This document shows, one piece after another, positions 1 to 7,104 of a stretch of DNA of 18,807 nt. The DNA is from an uncultured Alistipes sp. Lineage in GTDB: Bacteria; Bacteroidota; Bacteroidia; Bacteroidales; Rikenellaceae. The stretch spans positions 1-18,807 of the forward strand of contig CAJUMU010000031.1 in assembly GCA_910587675.1 (NCBI GenBank), given 5' to 3'. A program made the position numbers and the translations under genes. Numbering within the stretch: the first letter of the stretch is position 1; each line of letters starts with the position of its first letter. The notes under the pieces are model-generated. The model searched no databases, was not told the origin of the DNA, and worked only from the letters and a program-made list of their open reading frames with translations.

Positions 1-36
1 TGCGAGTTCAGTATCGTTGTAAAACAGTCTGCGCAT
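1..36 (-). CDS. Possible 5' end of a gene cut by the window edge
   Basis: On the minus strand an ATG at 36-34 opens a frame of 12 codons (MRRLFYNDTELA) that is still open at base 1. About 26 nt upstream of this ATG is TTACTTTG (67-74, minus), which matches five of the six fixed positions of the Bacteroidota -7 element. The spacing resembles the better-supported promoters in this window. The frame is also open upstream to about base 148, so a longer product from an alternative start is possible. Twelve residues are too few to recognise a family, and the frame could be open by chance. Confidence 0.25.
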   Translation of the reverse strand, partial: MRRLFYNDTELA

Positions 37-534
37 GCCAGCAAATGAAAAGACTGCAACCAACTGCAAAGTAAAAAACAAATAATCGCTTAAATACTTG
101 ATTTTGTTTCTGTATTGTTGCTTGTTAGAGTGATATTTTGATTTATATTATTGAATATTAACAGATTGATATGTCGCTATCAAAGACTTCCTACGTTTTC
201 AACAACAAGATAAGCATAACGCTTCTTTCTTTTCTAATATGTCTCGGATGGTTTTCCCAATCCAAACACAAAGGTAATGAAAAAGTTGTGATAATCACTT
301 TTGTTGCAACAGATTTATTTGCCGGCCGTGTAAAATCGGGATTTTACGGTTTCATGCCCAAGTTTTTCCTTGTGTGTGTTCTGCCCCGACTTTCGAATTA
401 TTATTACACGGCGTAAAATTTGTCCGAAACCCTTGCTATGCCAGCGGCTGCAGGCCGCAGGCGGGCATGCTGTTCGCCGGCTGCGAAAAGAGGCGTCGGC
501 GGGAAGCAGAGAGCGGAAAGCGAAGCGGAGCGTA
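37..534. other. Spacer without a supported gene
   Basis: Bases 37-420 are AT-rich. A plus-strand frame from 171 to 416 (81 codons) is open, but it shows no recognisable domain, no good promoter and no gene-like composition, so I do not call it. A short hairpin, GTAAAATC/GATTTTAC, lies at 330-347, and a wider inverted pair, CCGTGTAA (326-333) and TTACACGG (404-411), encloses it. From about 425 to 534 the composition turns GC-rich with several small inverted repeats. This is consistent with 3'-end structure beyond the receptor gene, but nothing specific is recognised. Confidence 0.4.
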
Positions 535-543
535 TTATGAATA

Positions 544-568
544 AGGGCTGTCGACGATCGACAGCCCT
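544..568. terminator. Hairpin terminator downstream of the TonB-dependent receptor
   Basis: A perfect 11-bp stem, AGGGCTGTCGA/TCGACAGCCCT, closes a 3-nt loop about 50 nt past the receptor stop codon. On the minus strand it is followed by the moderately U-rich TTATTCAT, and on the plus strand by CGGTTTTC. It probably ends the minus-strand transcript and could act in both directions. Confidence 0.6.
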
Positions 569-617
569 CGGTTTTCTCGCTGAATGATTGTTTGTTTCGG
601 GCCGCGGCCCGAACGAT

Positions 618-2594
618 TTATTTGATGGTGAACACCACGCCGCCCGATACCCAGCAGTCGGGCATCTTCAAGCCTCCGAAATCGAAATATTCGGTCGAAG
701 TGACGTTGGTGGCGTCGACATACAACTGCCATTTGCCGAGCGTGTAGGTCGCCCGGGCGTCGAGCAGGAAGTAGGGCTTGTAACGTCGCGTTTCGCCGCC
801 GCGGTCGGTGTAGCCGCCCATGCGGTCGTACAGCGTTCCCGTCGCGGAGAGGGTGAAATGCCTGAACGGCGCAGTGTCGATGCGCGCCGACAGCTTGTTG
901 CGCATGTGGTCGAGTTTGTATTGCGATATCACGGCGTCGGAATGCGAGTCTTGATAGACGTAACCGTAGGCGATCTGCGCGCGGCGCATCCAACCGTCGG
1001 TCGAGTATGCCGCCGAGAACTCCAAGCCTGCGGTGTTCACCTCGGTGATCTGCGTCGATTTCCAGTTGCCGCTGTCGGAGAGCTTCACCCAGTCGATTAT
1101 GTTGCGGCCGTGGCGGTAATAAGCATAGAGCTTGGAGCTCCAGCCGTTTCGGGCGAAATCGGCCCCCGCGTGCCACGTCACGGCGTGTTCGGGCTTGAGG
1201 TCGCGATCGCTCTCGTATCCCGTGGCCGTGTAATAGAGGTCGTTGAACGTCGGCAGACGCATCGACTCCACCGCTCCGACGTCGAAACGCCAGTAACGTC
1301 CCGCGGCATAGCCCGCGCCGATGCTCCAGAGAGCGTCGGTGCCGTAATCGGAGTCGCTGACGCCCAAGGCACCCGTGAAGGTGAACCGTCGCCACTCTTT
1401 GGTGTGGCGGAGCGTGGCGTTGAGCGTGGTGCGGCCCTTCTTGTGGTTGTAGTCTATGCCGCCGATGCGTTTCGGCTCGCACGGGTCGCCCAATACGGTG
1501 CTGTAGATATGGTTGTAGATCACGTCCGCTCCGATCGAGGTCTCGCCGCCGATCCAGTCGTACGCCAATCCGATCTCGGCGCCCGCATTATCGGTGATGT
1601 GGTAGTTGAACGGGACCTTCGATTCGTCGCCCTTTATCAATTCGTAACGGTCGGTGTTGCGGCGGTAGCTCGCATTGGCCGTCACCATGAGTCTGCGACC
1701 CTGCCTGAGCCATCGGAGCGATGCCAAGGCGGTAGAGGTCTGCTCGTACTGGTCGGGATAGGAGCGCGAATAGAAGCCGTTGGCTCCGAAAGCGCGGTTC
1801 TGGTATCCCGCCTGAGCGTCGAAGAGTCCCCAACGCGAATCGTACGTCATGCGCGCGTAAGCGTTGTAGTTCGAGAAATCGGTGTTGTGCGTATAGCCGT
1901 CGCTGTGGCGGGCCGATCCCGTGACCATGAGGGTCATGCGGTCGGTGGTGTAGCCGCCCGCGAGCGATCCGTACATGTAGCCGTGCGCGCCGCCCGTCAG
2001 CTCGGCGCTGATGTAGCGGGGATGCAGCGGAGCGGTGCGTATATCCACGGCGCCCGCGTATGCGCCCACGCCCGAAACGCCGTCGATGACGTTTATGGCC
2101 GATACGGCATTGATGTCGATGGGTAAAGAGTGGGATTGGTGGCCGGTTCTCGCATCGGTGAAGTTGATGCCGTTGAGAGTGACCATTGTCTGGTCGAATG
2201 AACCGCCTCGGATAGAGATGTCGGTTTGTACACCCTTGCCGCCTCGTTCTCGGATGTCGACGGCGGGCGACAGTCGCAATGCAGACTCCAAGGTCTGCAA
2301 GGGCGCGACGCTCTCCGTCGAACGGTTGAAAACAGGCGTTTGCGACGTGAGGCTGCGCGCCGTGGTGGCGCGGCGGCCCGAGACTCCGATCGCCTCCATC
2401 TCCACCGAGCGGTAGATCGAAGCGGTGTCGGCGCCCATATCCTGAGCGCGTCCCGTCGCGAGGGTGACTATCGACATGGTGACCGTAAGCACACCTATGG
2501 TCCACTTGCGGTTCAGCGAAGCGAATACTGCGTATTCCCCGCGTGTCCAGCGTCGGAAGCAGTAGATCGCTTCTCCTTTCGATTGTCTTTTCAT
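618..2594 (-). CDS. TonB-dependent outer-membrane receptor, BtuB-like size
   Basis: A 658-residue outer-membrane transporter that would take up a scarce ligand using TonB/ExbBD energy. A plug domain lies at about residues 85-188 (SPAVDIRERGGKG, DISIRGGSFDQTMVTLNG, INVIDG), followed by a beta-barrel rich in aromatic, alternating strands that ends VVFTIK. The N-terminus is unusual: about 28 residues including RRWTRGEYAVFASLNRKWT precede the hydrophobic stretch IGVLTVTMSIVTLATGRA, which ends at a likely signal-peptidase site near RAQ. From memory, this FASL-type extension recurs in Bacteroidales receptors of this group, so I keep the long start. The size and plug resemble BtuB-type receptors, but no cobalamin genes or riboswitch lie nearby and the substrate is not known. 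It lies 41 nt after uvrB with a terminator-like hairpin between them, so it is expressed by read-through or from a promoter I cannot see clearly; TATTTTTT in the U-tract is a weak candidate. Confidence 0.9.
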   Translation of the reverse strand: MKRQSKGEAIYCFRRWTRGEYAVFASLNRKWTIGVLTVTMSIVTLATGRAQDMGADTASIYRSVEMEAIGVSGRRATTARSLTSQTPVFNRSTESVAPLQTLESALRLSPAVDIRERGGKGVQTDISIRGGSFDQTMVTLNGINFTDARTGHQSHSLPIDINAVSAINVIDGVSGVGAYAGAVDIRTAPLHPRYISAELTGGAHGYMYGSLAGGYTTDRMTLMVTGSARHSDGYTHNTDFSNYNAYARMTYDSRWGLFDAQAGYQNRAFGANGFYSRSYPDQYEQTSTALASLRWLRQGRRLMVTANASYRRNTDRYELIKGDESKVPFNYHITDNAGAEIGLAYDWIGGETSIGADVIYNHIYSTVLGDPCEPKRIGGIDYNHKKGRTTLNATLRHTKEWRRFTFTGALGVSDSDYGTDALWSIGAGYAAGRYWRFDVGAVESMRLPTFNDLYYTATGYESDRDLKPEHAVTWHAGADFARNGWSSKLYAYYRHGRNIIDWVKLSDSGNWKSTQITEVNTAGLEFSAAYSTDGWMRRAQIAYGYVYQDSHSDAVISQYKLDHMRNKLSARIDTAPFRHFTLSATGTLYDRMGGYTDRGGETRRYKPYFLLDARATYTLGKWQLYVDATNVTSTEYFDFGGLKMPDCWVSGGVVFTIK

Positions 2595-2619
2595 CTTGCT
2601 GTTTGAGTTTTGAGTTTAT

Positions 2620-2651
2620 AAAAAAATAGGGAGGATCAGCGAGACTCCTCC
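2620..2651 (-). terminator. Terminator overlapping the uvrB stop codon
   Basis: On the minus strand GGAGGA (2646-2651) pairs with TCCTCC (2630-2635) across a 10-nt loop that contains the uvrB TGA. It is followed by C-TA and a run of seven T residues. Flanking A-rich and T-rich tracts can lengthen the stem. The opposite strand is also T-rich after the hairpin. It should weaken transcription from uvrB into the downstream receptor gene. Confidence 0.6.
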
Positions 2652-4657
2652 TTTATTTTTTGCAATTCGTACATGCGGTCGCGGAACCGCGCCGCCGCGA
2701 GAAAGTCGAGCGACTTGGCCGCCCGTTCCATATCCTCCTTGGCTTGGGCTATGAGCGCGTCGATGTTGCGGGCGTCGTAGCTCTTCTCCACGTCGGCCGC
2801 TATCGTATATAGGTTCTCGGCGATGGGGTATACGGTCATGTCGGGCTTGGGCGTCTGTTCGCCCAACAGCATGTTTCGGCCCGTGCCGCTCTTCTTGGCC
2901 TGACGCGGCAGGATGCCGTGCTCCATGTTGTAGCGCACCTGCTTTTCGCGGCGGCGGTTGCTCTGCTCGATCGCTATCATCATCGAGTCGGTGCAGCGGT
3001 CGGCGTAAAGTATGACGTTGCCGTTCGAATGGCGCGCGGCGCGGCCTGCTATCTGCGTTATCGAACGCACGTTGCGCAGGAAACCCTCCTTGTCGGCGTC
3101 GAGTATCGCCACCAGCCCCACCTCGGGGATGTCCAGACCTTCGCGCAGCAGATTCACGCCGATGAGCACGTCGAAAAGGCCGTCGCGCAGATCTTCGAGT
3201 ATCTGCACGCGCTCCAGAGTGTCCACGTCCGAGTGGATGTAGCGGTTGCGGATTCCCGTGCGGTCGAAATATTTCGAAAGCTCCTCGGCCATGCGCTTGG
3301 TGATGGTGGTGATGATGATCTTGTCCTCCACCCGCACGCGTTTGTCAATCTCTTCGATCAGGTCGTCTATCTGGTTGAGCGTGACGCGCACTTCCAACGG
3401 CGGGTCGACCAGTCCCGTGGGGCGAATGAGCTGCTCCACGACCACGCCTTCACTCTTTACCAACTCGTAATCCGCGGGTGTCGCGCTGACGTATATGGCG
3501 GTGCCCATCATGCTCTCGAACTCCTCGAATTTCAGCGGACGGTTATCCTTGGCGGCGGGGAGTCTGAATCCGTATTCCACCAGATTCTCCTTGCGGGCGC
3601 GGTCGCCGCCGTACATGGCGTGCACCTGAGGCAGGGTCACGTGGCTCTCGTCGATTATCATCAGGTAATCTTCGGGGAAATAGTCGAGCAGGCAGAACGG
3701 GCGGGTGCCCTCGGCGCGGCCGTCGAAGTAGCGGGAGTAGTTCTCGATGCCCGAGCAGTATCCCAACTCCTTTATCATCTCCAGATCGTATTCCACCCGC
3801 TGCTTTATCCGCTGCGCCTCCATCGTGCGGCCCTCCTTCTCGAAAAACTCCACCCGTTTGCCCAAATCGAGGTAGATTTGCTGCACGGCGGTGTTTATGC
3901 GCTCCTTGGTGGTCACGAACATGTTCGCGGGAAAGATGGTGATGTGGTCGTGCGAACCATATGCCTGACCGCTTACGGGGTCTATCAGTTGTATGGATTC
4001 TATTTCGTTGTCGAACAGCGAAATTCGGTAGCAATTGTCGCCGAACGCCGTCATAATGTCCACCGTGTCGCCCTTCGTGCGGAATGTGGCGGGCGTCATC
4101 TCTTTCTCGGTGCGCGTATAGAGAGCCTCGACCAGACGATAGAGCAGGTGTTTGTAGCTCACCACGTCGCCGACCTTGAGATTTATCGAGGTGGCGTGAA
4201 AGTCGGCGGGGTTTCCGATACCGTACAGACACGACACGCTCGACACCACTATGACGTCCCTTCGCCCCGAGAGCAATGCCGCCGTGGCGCTCAGACGCAT
4301 CTTCTCGATATTGTCGTTGATCGACAAGTCTTTCTCGATGTAGGTGTCCGACGAGGGGAGATAGGCCTCGGGCTGGTAGTAATCGTAATACGACACGAAA
4401 TATTCGACGGCGTTTTCGGGGAAAAAGTTCTTGAACTCTCCGTACAACTGCGCCGCGAGCGTCTTGTTGTGACTCAATACTATCGCGGGACGATTGAGGC
4501 GCGCGATGACGTTGGCTATGGTGAATGTCTTTCCCGAACCCGTAACGCCCATGAGCGTGTTGTGTCGCGAACCGCTCCCGATCGAGTTCAGGAGTTGGGC
4601 GACAGCCTCGGGCTGGTCGCCCGTCGGCGCGTATTCCGATACGAGTTTGAAATCCAT
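2636..4657 (-). CDS. uvrB: Excinuclease ABC subunit UvrB
   Basis: The damage-verifying helicase subunit of nucleotide excision repair: it is loaded on DNA by UvrA and recruits UvrC for incision. At 673 residues it has normal family length. Visible motifs in order are the Q-like PTGDQPEA, Walker A GVTGSGKT (residues 37-44), the strand-separating beta-hairpin YYDYYQPEAY (90-99), Walker B-type DESH, helicase motifs GVNLLREGLDIPEV and QIAGRAARH, and a C-terminal UVR helical hairpin (EDMERAAKSLDF...RFRDRMYELQK) that contacts UvrC. The start MDFKLVSEYAPTGDQ matches the family N-terminus. A -7 element TATCTTTG ends only 4 nt before the ATG, predicting a 0-3 nt leader. ruvB lies upstream on the same strand across a 144-nt gap that carries uvrB's own promoter, so the two repair genes are adjacent but separately started. 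Confidence 0.98.
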   Translation of the reverse strand: MDFKLVSEYAPTGDQPEAVAQLLNSIGSGSRHNTLMGVTGSGKTFTIANVIARLNRPAIVLSHNKTLAAQLYGEFKNFFPENAVEYFVSYYDYYQPEAYLPSSDTYIEKDLSINDNIEKMRLSATAALLSGRRDVIVVSSVSCLYGIGNPADFHATSINLKVGDVVSYKHLLYRLVEALYTRTEKEMTPATFRTKGDTVDIMTAFGDNCYRISLFDNEIESIQLIDPVSGQAYGSHDHITIFPANMFVTTKERINTAVQQIYLDLGKRVEFFEKEGRTMEAQRIKQRVEYDLEMIKELGYCSGIENYSRYFDGRAEGTRPFCLLDYFPEDYLMIIDESHVTLPQVHAMYGGDRARKENLVEYGFRLPAAKDNRPLKFEEFESMMGTAIYVSATPADYELVKSEGVVVEQLIRPTGLVDPPLEVRVTLNQIDDLIEEIDKRVRVEDKIIITTITKRMAEELSKYFDRTGIRNRYIHSDVDTLERVQILEDLRDGLFDVLIGVNLLREGLDIPEVGLVAILDADKEGFLRNVRSITQIAGRAARHSNGNVILYADRCTDSMMIAIEQSNRRREKQVRYNMEHGILPRQAKKSGTGRNMLLGEQTPKPDMTVYPIAENLYTIAADVEKSYDARNIDALIAQAKEDMERAAKSLDFLAAARFRDRMYELQKIKEESR

Positions 4658-4661
4658 GCGA

Positions 4662-4669
4662 CAAAGATA
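4662..4669 (-). promoter_or_regulatory. uvrB promoter (-7 element)
   Basis: TATCTTTG on the minus strand matches the Bacteroidota consensus TAnnTTTG at every fixed position. A TTG lies 23 nt upstream (4693-4695). By analogy with mapped Bacteroides promoters, transcription would begin at about 4658, essentially at the ATG. Confidence 0.7.
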
Positions 4670-4801
4670 AGTAATATCGGTGATTATTTCGCCAATCGTA
4701 TTAGGTATTTGATGCGAGCATGCCCCTCAAGCAGATGACATATTCAAGAATATAATATATCTTAATTTCTCGCTAATCTCCGCGCGACATGTCGACTCGC
4801 A

Positions 4802-5818
4802 TCAAAACAACATCCCCTCTCCGTCGCCCGAGGGAGCGATCCCGAGATGACGATACGCCAATTCGGTGGCTTCGCGTCCGCGGGGCGTGCGCTTGATGAA
4901 TCCCTCTTTTATCAGGAAAGGTTCGTAAACATCCTCGATGGTGCCCGCATCCTCCCCCACCGCCGTCGCGATGGTGTTGAGTCCGACGGGACCGCCCTTG
5001 AACTTCTCTATGATGGTCGAAACTATGCGGTTGTCCATACGGTCCAAACCCCGCGAATCGATGTTCAATGCCGAGAGAGCTATTCGGGTGATTTCGATAT
5101 CGATATGCCCCTCGCCCTTCACCATCGCGAAGTCGCGCACGCGGCGCAACAGCGCGTTGGCTATACGCGGGGTGCCGCGCGAACGCAACGCCACCTCCGA
5201 GGCCGCGTCGTCGTCGATCGAGACGTCGAGTATGCGGGCCGAGCGTTTCACGATCTGCGAGAGCACCGACGAGTCGTAATACTCCAGATGACACTGTATG
5301 CCGAAACGGGCGCGCAGCGGCGAAGTCAGCAATCCGCTTCGCGTGGTGGCTCCCACCAAGGTGAACGGCGCCAACTCGATCTGTATCGAGCGGGCCGAGG
5401 GCCCCTTGTCGAGCACGATATCGATCTTGTAATCCTCCATCGCGGAATAGAGGTACTCCTCGACGATGGGGCTCAGGCGGTGGATCTCGTCGATAAATAG
5501 CACGTCGCCCGCGTCGAGATTGGTAAGCAGACCCGCCAGATCGCCGGGCTTGTCGAGCACGGGACCCGAGGTCACTTTCAGTTGCGCCCCCATCTCGTGG
5601 GCGATGATATTCGCCAGCGTCGTCTTGCCCAGTCCCGGGGGGCCGTGCAACAGCACGTGGTCGAGCGAATCGCCGCGCATAAGGGCGGCCTTGATGAATA
5701 TCTTCAAGTTGTCGACGATCTTGTCCTGACCCGAAAAAGCCGAAAGCTCCTGCGGCCTGATGCGGTTTTCGAATTCGAGATCGCTCTCCGTATTTCTCAT
5801 GTTTCGGTCTGTGCGCAT
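4802..5818 (-). CDS. ruvB: Holliday junction branch-migration helicase RuvB
   Basis: The AAA+ motor of the RuvAB complex that drives branch migration of Holliday junctions in recombinational repair. From the chosen start it is 338 residues, normal for the family. Visible motifs: Walker A HGPPGLGKTTLAN, Walker B LFIDEIHRLSP, sensor I GATTRSGLL, arginine-finger segment PLRARFG, the RSRGTPRIANALLRRVRDF segment, and a C-terminal winged helix ending KRTPRGREATELAYRHLG. The same frame is open for 34 codons further upstream (to 5920), but those codons lie across and above the promoter at 5878-5885, so the start must be at 5818 (MRTDRN) or 5800 (MRNTES). No Shine-Dalgarno sequence separates the two. 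The C-terminal tail IAPSGDGEGMLF is slightly long. uvrB follows on the same strand. Confidence 0.97.
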   Translation of the reverse strand: MRTDRNMRNTESDLEFENRIRPQELSAFSGQDKIVDNLKIFIKAALMRGDSLDHVLLHGPPGLGKTTLANIIAHEMGAQLKVTSGPVLDKPGDLAGLLTNLDAGDVLFIDEIHRLSPIVEEYLYSAMEDYKIDIVLDKGPSARSIQIELAPFTLVGATTRSGLLTSPLRARFGIQCHLEYYDSSVLSQIVKRSARILDVSIDDDAASEVALRSRGTPRIANALLRRVRDFAMVKGEGHIDIEITRIALSALNIDSRGLDRMDNRIVSTIIEKFKGGPVGLNTIATAVGEDAGTIEDVYEPFLIKEGFIKRTPRGREATELAYRHLGIAPSGDGEGMLF

Positions 5819-5877
5819 AGCTGTTATGTGGAAAAAACTCCCGCGATCGGCCCGTCGCGCGCGGTCCGATCCGAAGG

Positions 5878-5885
5878 CAAAGTTA
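5878..5885 (-). promoter_or_regulatory. ruvB promoter (-7 element)
   Basis: TAACTTTG on the minus strand is an exact TAnnTTTG match in an AT-rich spacer. It predicts transcription from about 5874 and a leader of roughly 55-75 nt, and it rules out the most upstream in-frame ATG of ruvB. Confidence 0.7.
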
Positions 5886-6184
5886 ATGATAAAAATGAAA
5901 TTTCGTCGGTCGGCGCACAAGGAATGTGCGGTTGCGGACTTAAAAACATTCCGATGCGTCGGTTAGGCCCGAACAGCGGCGCGCAAGCGGATTTACGGCA
6001 AGATGGTTGCAATCGCACGATTCGACGGATAAAATAAAATACGAAACGATGTATTTTGTCGAAGAATTATCCAATTTATAATTGAATGCTATTAGAAATT
6101 CGAATCGATTTATGGTATAAACCGCAAATGTTACAACCTTAAAATGTACAAATTAGGGATAATTTGATATGTTGAAAGACTTTT
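5886..6184. other. AT-rich spacer without a gene
   Basis: This is part of the 481-base gap between ruvB and the tRNA gene. Stop codons are frequent in all frames and no coding pattern or known RNA is recognised. The stretch from about 6025 to 6184 is strongly AT-rich. It ends in a T-run that forms the upstream half of the plus-strand promoter described next. Confidence 0.5.
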
Positions 6185-6218
6185 TTTGTCGTTTTTTCAA
6201 ATAAAACCACTATCTTTG
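6185..6218 (+). promoter_or_regulatory. Plus-strand promoter reading into the tRNA-Arg locus
   Basis: TTTG at 6185-6188 and TATCTTTG at 6211-6218 match both the -33 and -7 Bacteroidota elements, separated by 22 nt. This is the most complete promoter in the window. A transcript starting near 6222 would run antisense through the tRNA gene and reach the repressor-like gene at 6403 with a leader of about 180 nt. A weaker element closer to that gene, TAAATTTT at 6388-6395, is an alternative start. Confidence 0.6.
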
Positions 6219-6237
6219 GTAGCGAATATTATAATTT

Positions 6238-6360
6238 ATGAAACCTTTTTTGCAAGAGCGTGACAGATACGAAAAAAGGGCGTTACCGCCCTTGAATTGT
6301 GACCTCGAAAGGATTCGAACCTTCATCGTAAGAACCGGAATCTTATATTCTATCCATTGA
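6238..6360 (+). other. 40-codon open frame antisense to tRNA-Arg
   Basis: An ATG 16 nt after the predicted transcription start opens a 40-codon frame that ends with TGA at 6358-6360, almost entirely complementary to the tRNA gene and its terminator. It could act as a short leader ORF for the downstream gene, but its sequence is dictated by the tRNA and it is probably not a conserved protein. Confidence 0.12.
6272..6293 (-). terminator. Terminator of the tRNA-Arg gene
   Basis: A perfect 7-bp stem AAGGGCG/CGCCCTT with loop GTAA lies 6 nt after the tRNA 3' end on the minus strand. It is followed by a run of six T residues, a classic intrinsic terminator. Confidence 0.85.
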
Positions 6361-6371
6361 ACTACGAGGCC
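6300..6371 (-). tRNA. tRNA-Arg (anticodon CCG)
   Basis: A complete cloverleaf can be folded on the minus strand. The acceptor stem GGCCTCG/CGAGGTC has one G-U pair, the D stem is GUUC/GAAU, and the anticodon stem UAAGA/UCUUA encloses loop UUCCGGU with anticodon CCG, reading Arg codon CGG. The variable loop is short. The T stem GAAGG/CCUUU encloses loop UUCGAAU, and the discriminator is A. The 3' CCA is not encoded and must be added by the CCA enzyme. A promoter 5' and an intrinsic terminator 3' make it a single-gene unit. Confidence 0.95.
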
Positions 6372-6378
6372 GCGACTG

Positions 6379-6386
6379 CAAAGATG
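6379..6386 (-). promoter_or_regulatory. tRNA-Arg promoter (-7 element)
   Basis: CATCTTTG on the minus strand matches TAnnTTTG except for its first base. The implied start near 6375 gives a precursor with only about 4 nt of 5' leader before the mature tRNA. Confidence 0.5.
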
Positions 6387-6402
6387 GTAAATTTTTTCGG
6401 AT

Positions 6403-7035
6403 ATGACAAATAAAAATGAAAATTGGGTCCGCTTGGAGAGTGTAATAAGGTGGGCCAACATGACGACGAACTACTTCGGACGATATATAGGTCTCGCCCG
6501 TTCGGAGAATCTGTACCAGATAAAAGCGGGCAAGAACGGTATTTCGCAAAACCTCGCGCGCCGCATCGTCGAGAAGTTCCCCGAACTGAGCGTCGGCTGG
6601 CTGCTCACGGGCGAAGGCGACATGTTCAGCAAGGGTTCGACCAACGGCCGAATCCCGTTCTTCGATTGCGACGTGGTGGGCCGAGGACTGTTGCGTCTGG
6701 ACGAGATAAAGCCCGATTACAGGATGAATATCCCCACCATCGAGGATTGCGATTACGCTTTTCGCAGTTACGACGTGGCCATGTCGAACGAAATTGCGGT
6801 CGGATCGATACTTTTTTTGAAAAAAACAGCGGTCGAGGCGATAATTCCCGGGGGAATGTATGTGGTAATATGCCCGAAATATATAATTTTGCGTAAGGTA
6901 AGACTCATCACCAGCGCCGACGGCAGCCTGACGCTCGTGCTCGAACCCGCCAACGCGGGCTTCGACAGCATCACGGTGAAGCTCGACGACGTGAAGGAGA
7001 TCTACCGCGTGGTGGCCAACCTCCAGCTCTATTAG
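6403..7035 (+). CDS. HTH / S24 LexA-like transcriptional regulator, probably non-cleaving
   Basis: A 210-residue protein with the build of a phage-type CI/LexA repressor. An N-terminal helix-turn-helix DNA-binding domain lies at about residues 8-72 (NYFGRYIGLARSENLYQIKAG...ISQNLARRIVEKFPELSVGWLLTGEGDMF), with the WLLTGEG ending common in Bacteroidota members. A C-terminal S24-like fold lies at about 115-210. In active S24 peptidases the nucleophile lies in G-D-S-M; here the matching stretch is YDVAM (residues 123-127) with Ala at the Ser position. The general-base Lys region reads ILRKV, with Arg most likely at the Lys position. Self-cleavage is therefore unlikely and the C-terminal domain probably serves dimerisation or sensing. 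It starts 31 nt from the divergent tRNA gene and lies 69 nt before the histidine kinase. It may be a domesticated repressor; its target is unknown. Confidence 0.8.
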   Translation: MTNKNENWVRLESVIRWANMTTNYFGRYIGLARSENLYQIKAGKNGISQNLARRIVEKFPELSVGWLLTGEGDMFSKGSTNGRIPFFDCDVVGRGLLRLDEIKPDYRMNIPTIEDCDYAFRSYDVAMSNEIAVGSILFLKKTAVEAIIPGGMYVVICPKYIILRKVRLITSADGSLTLVLEPANAGFDSITVKLDDVKEIYRVVANLQLY

Positions 7036-7104
7036 TCGACGACGACCGAGCGGCGGGCGCGGCAAGCGGGAAAGCAGGGAAACATAACATAAAGCATTGT
7101 TAGT

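Noticed and set aside
171..416. 81-codon plus-strand frame in the AT-rich left end
   Set aside because: No domain, no matching promoter, and the segment contains local inverted repeats; it looks like a chance open frame in AT-rich DNA.
588..2126. Long plus-strand open frame opposite the TonB-dependent receptor
   Set aside because: It is the antisense shadow of a clear receptor gene in GC-rich DNA; its translation has no recognisable domain. The same applies to 2918-4738 (opposite uvrB), 6343-8064 (opposite the regulator and kinase), 11787-13190 (opposite typA) and 16037-17485 (opposite the phosphoesterase).
2595..2635. Cobalamin riboswitch before the BtuB-like receptor
   Set aside because: Only 41 nt separate the receptor from uvrB, far too short for a cobalamin aptamer, and no B12-box-like sequence is visible.
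4708..4806. 11-bp inverted repeat TTTGATGCGAG/CTCGCATCAAA around the ruvB-uvrB gap
   Set aside because: Arms 77 nt apart at this length are expected by chance roughly once or less in a window of this size, and one arm covers the ruvB stop codon. Not enough to claim a function.
6300..7035. Prophage remnant integrated at tRNA-Arg
   Set aside because: A phage-like repressor beside a tRNA is suggestive, but it lies on the promoter side of the tRNA rather than at its 3' end. No integrase, attachment duplication or other phage gene is present, and housekeeping genes follow.
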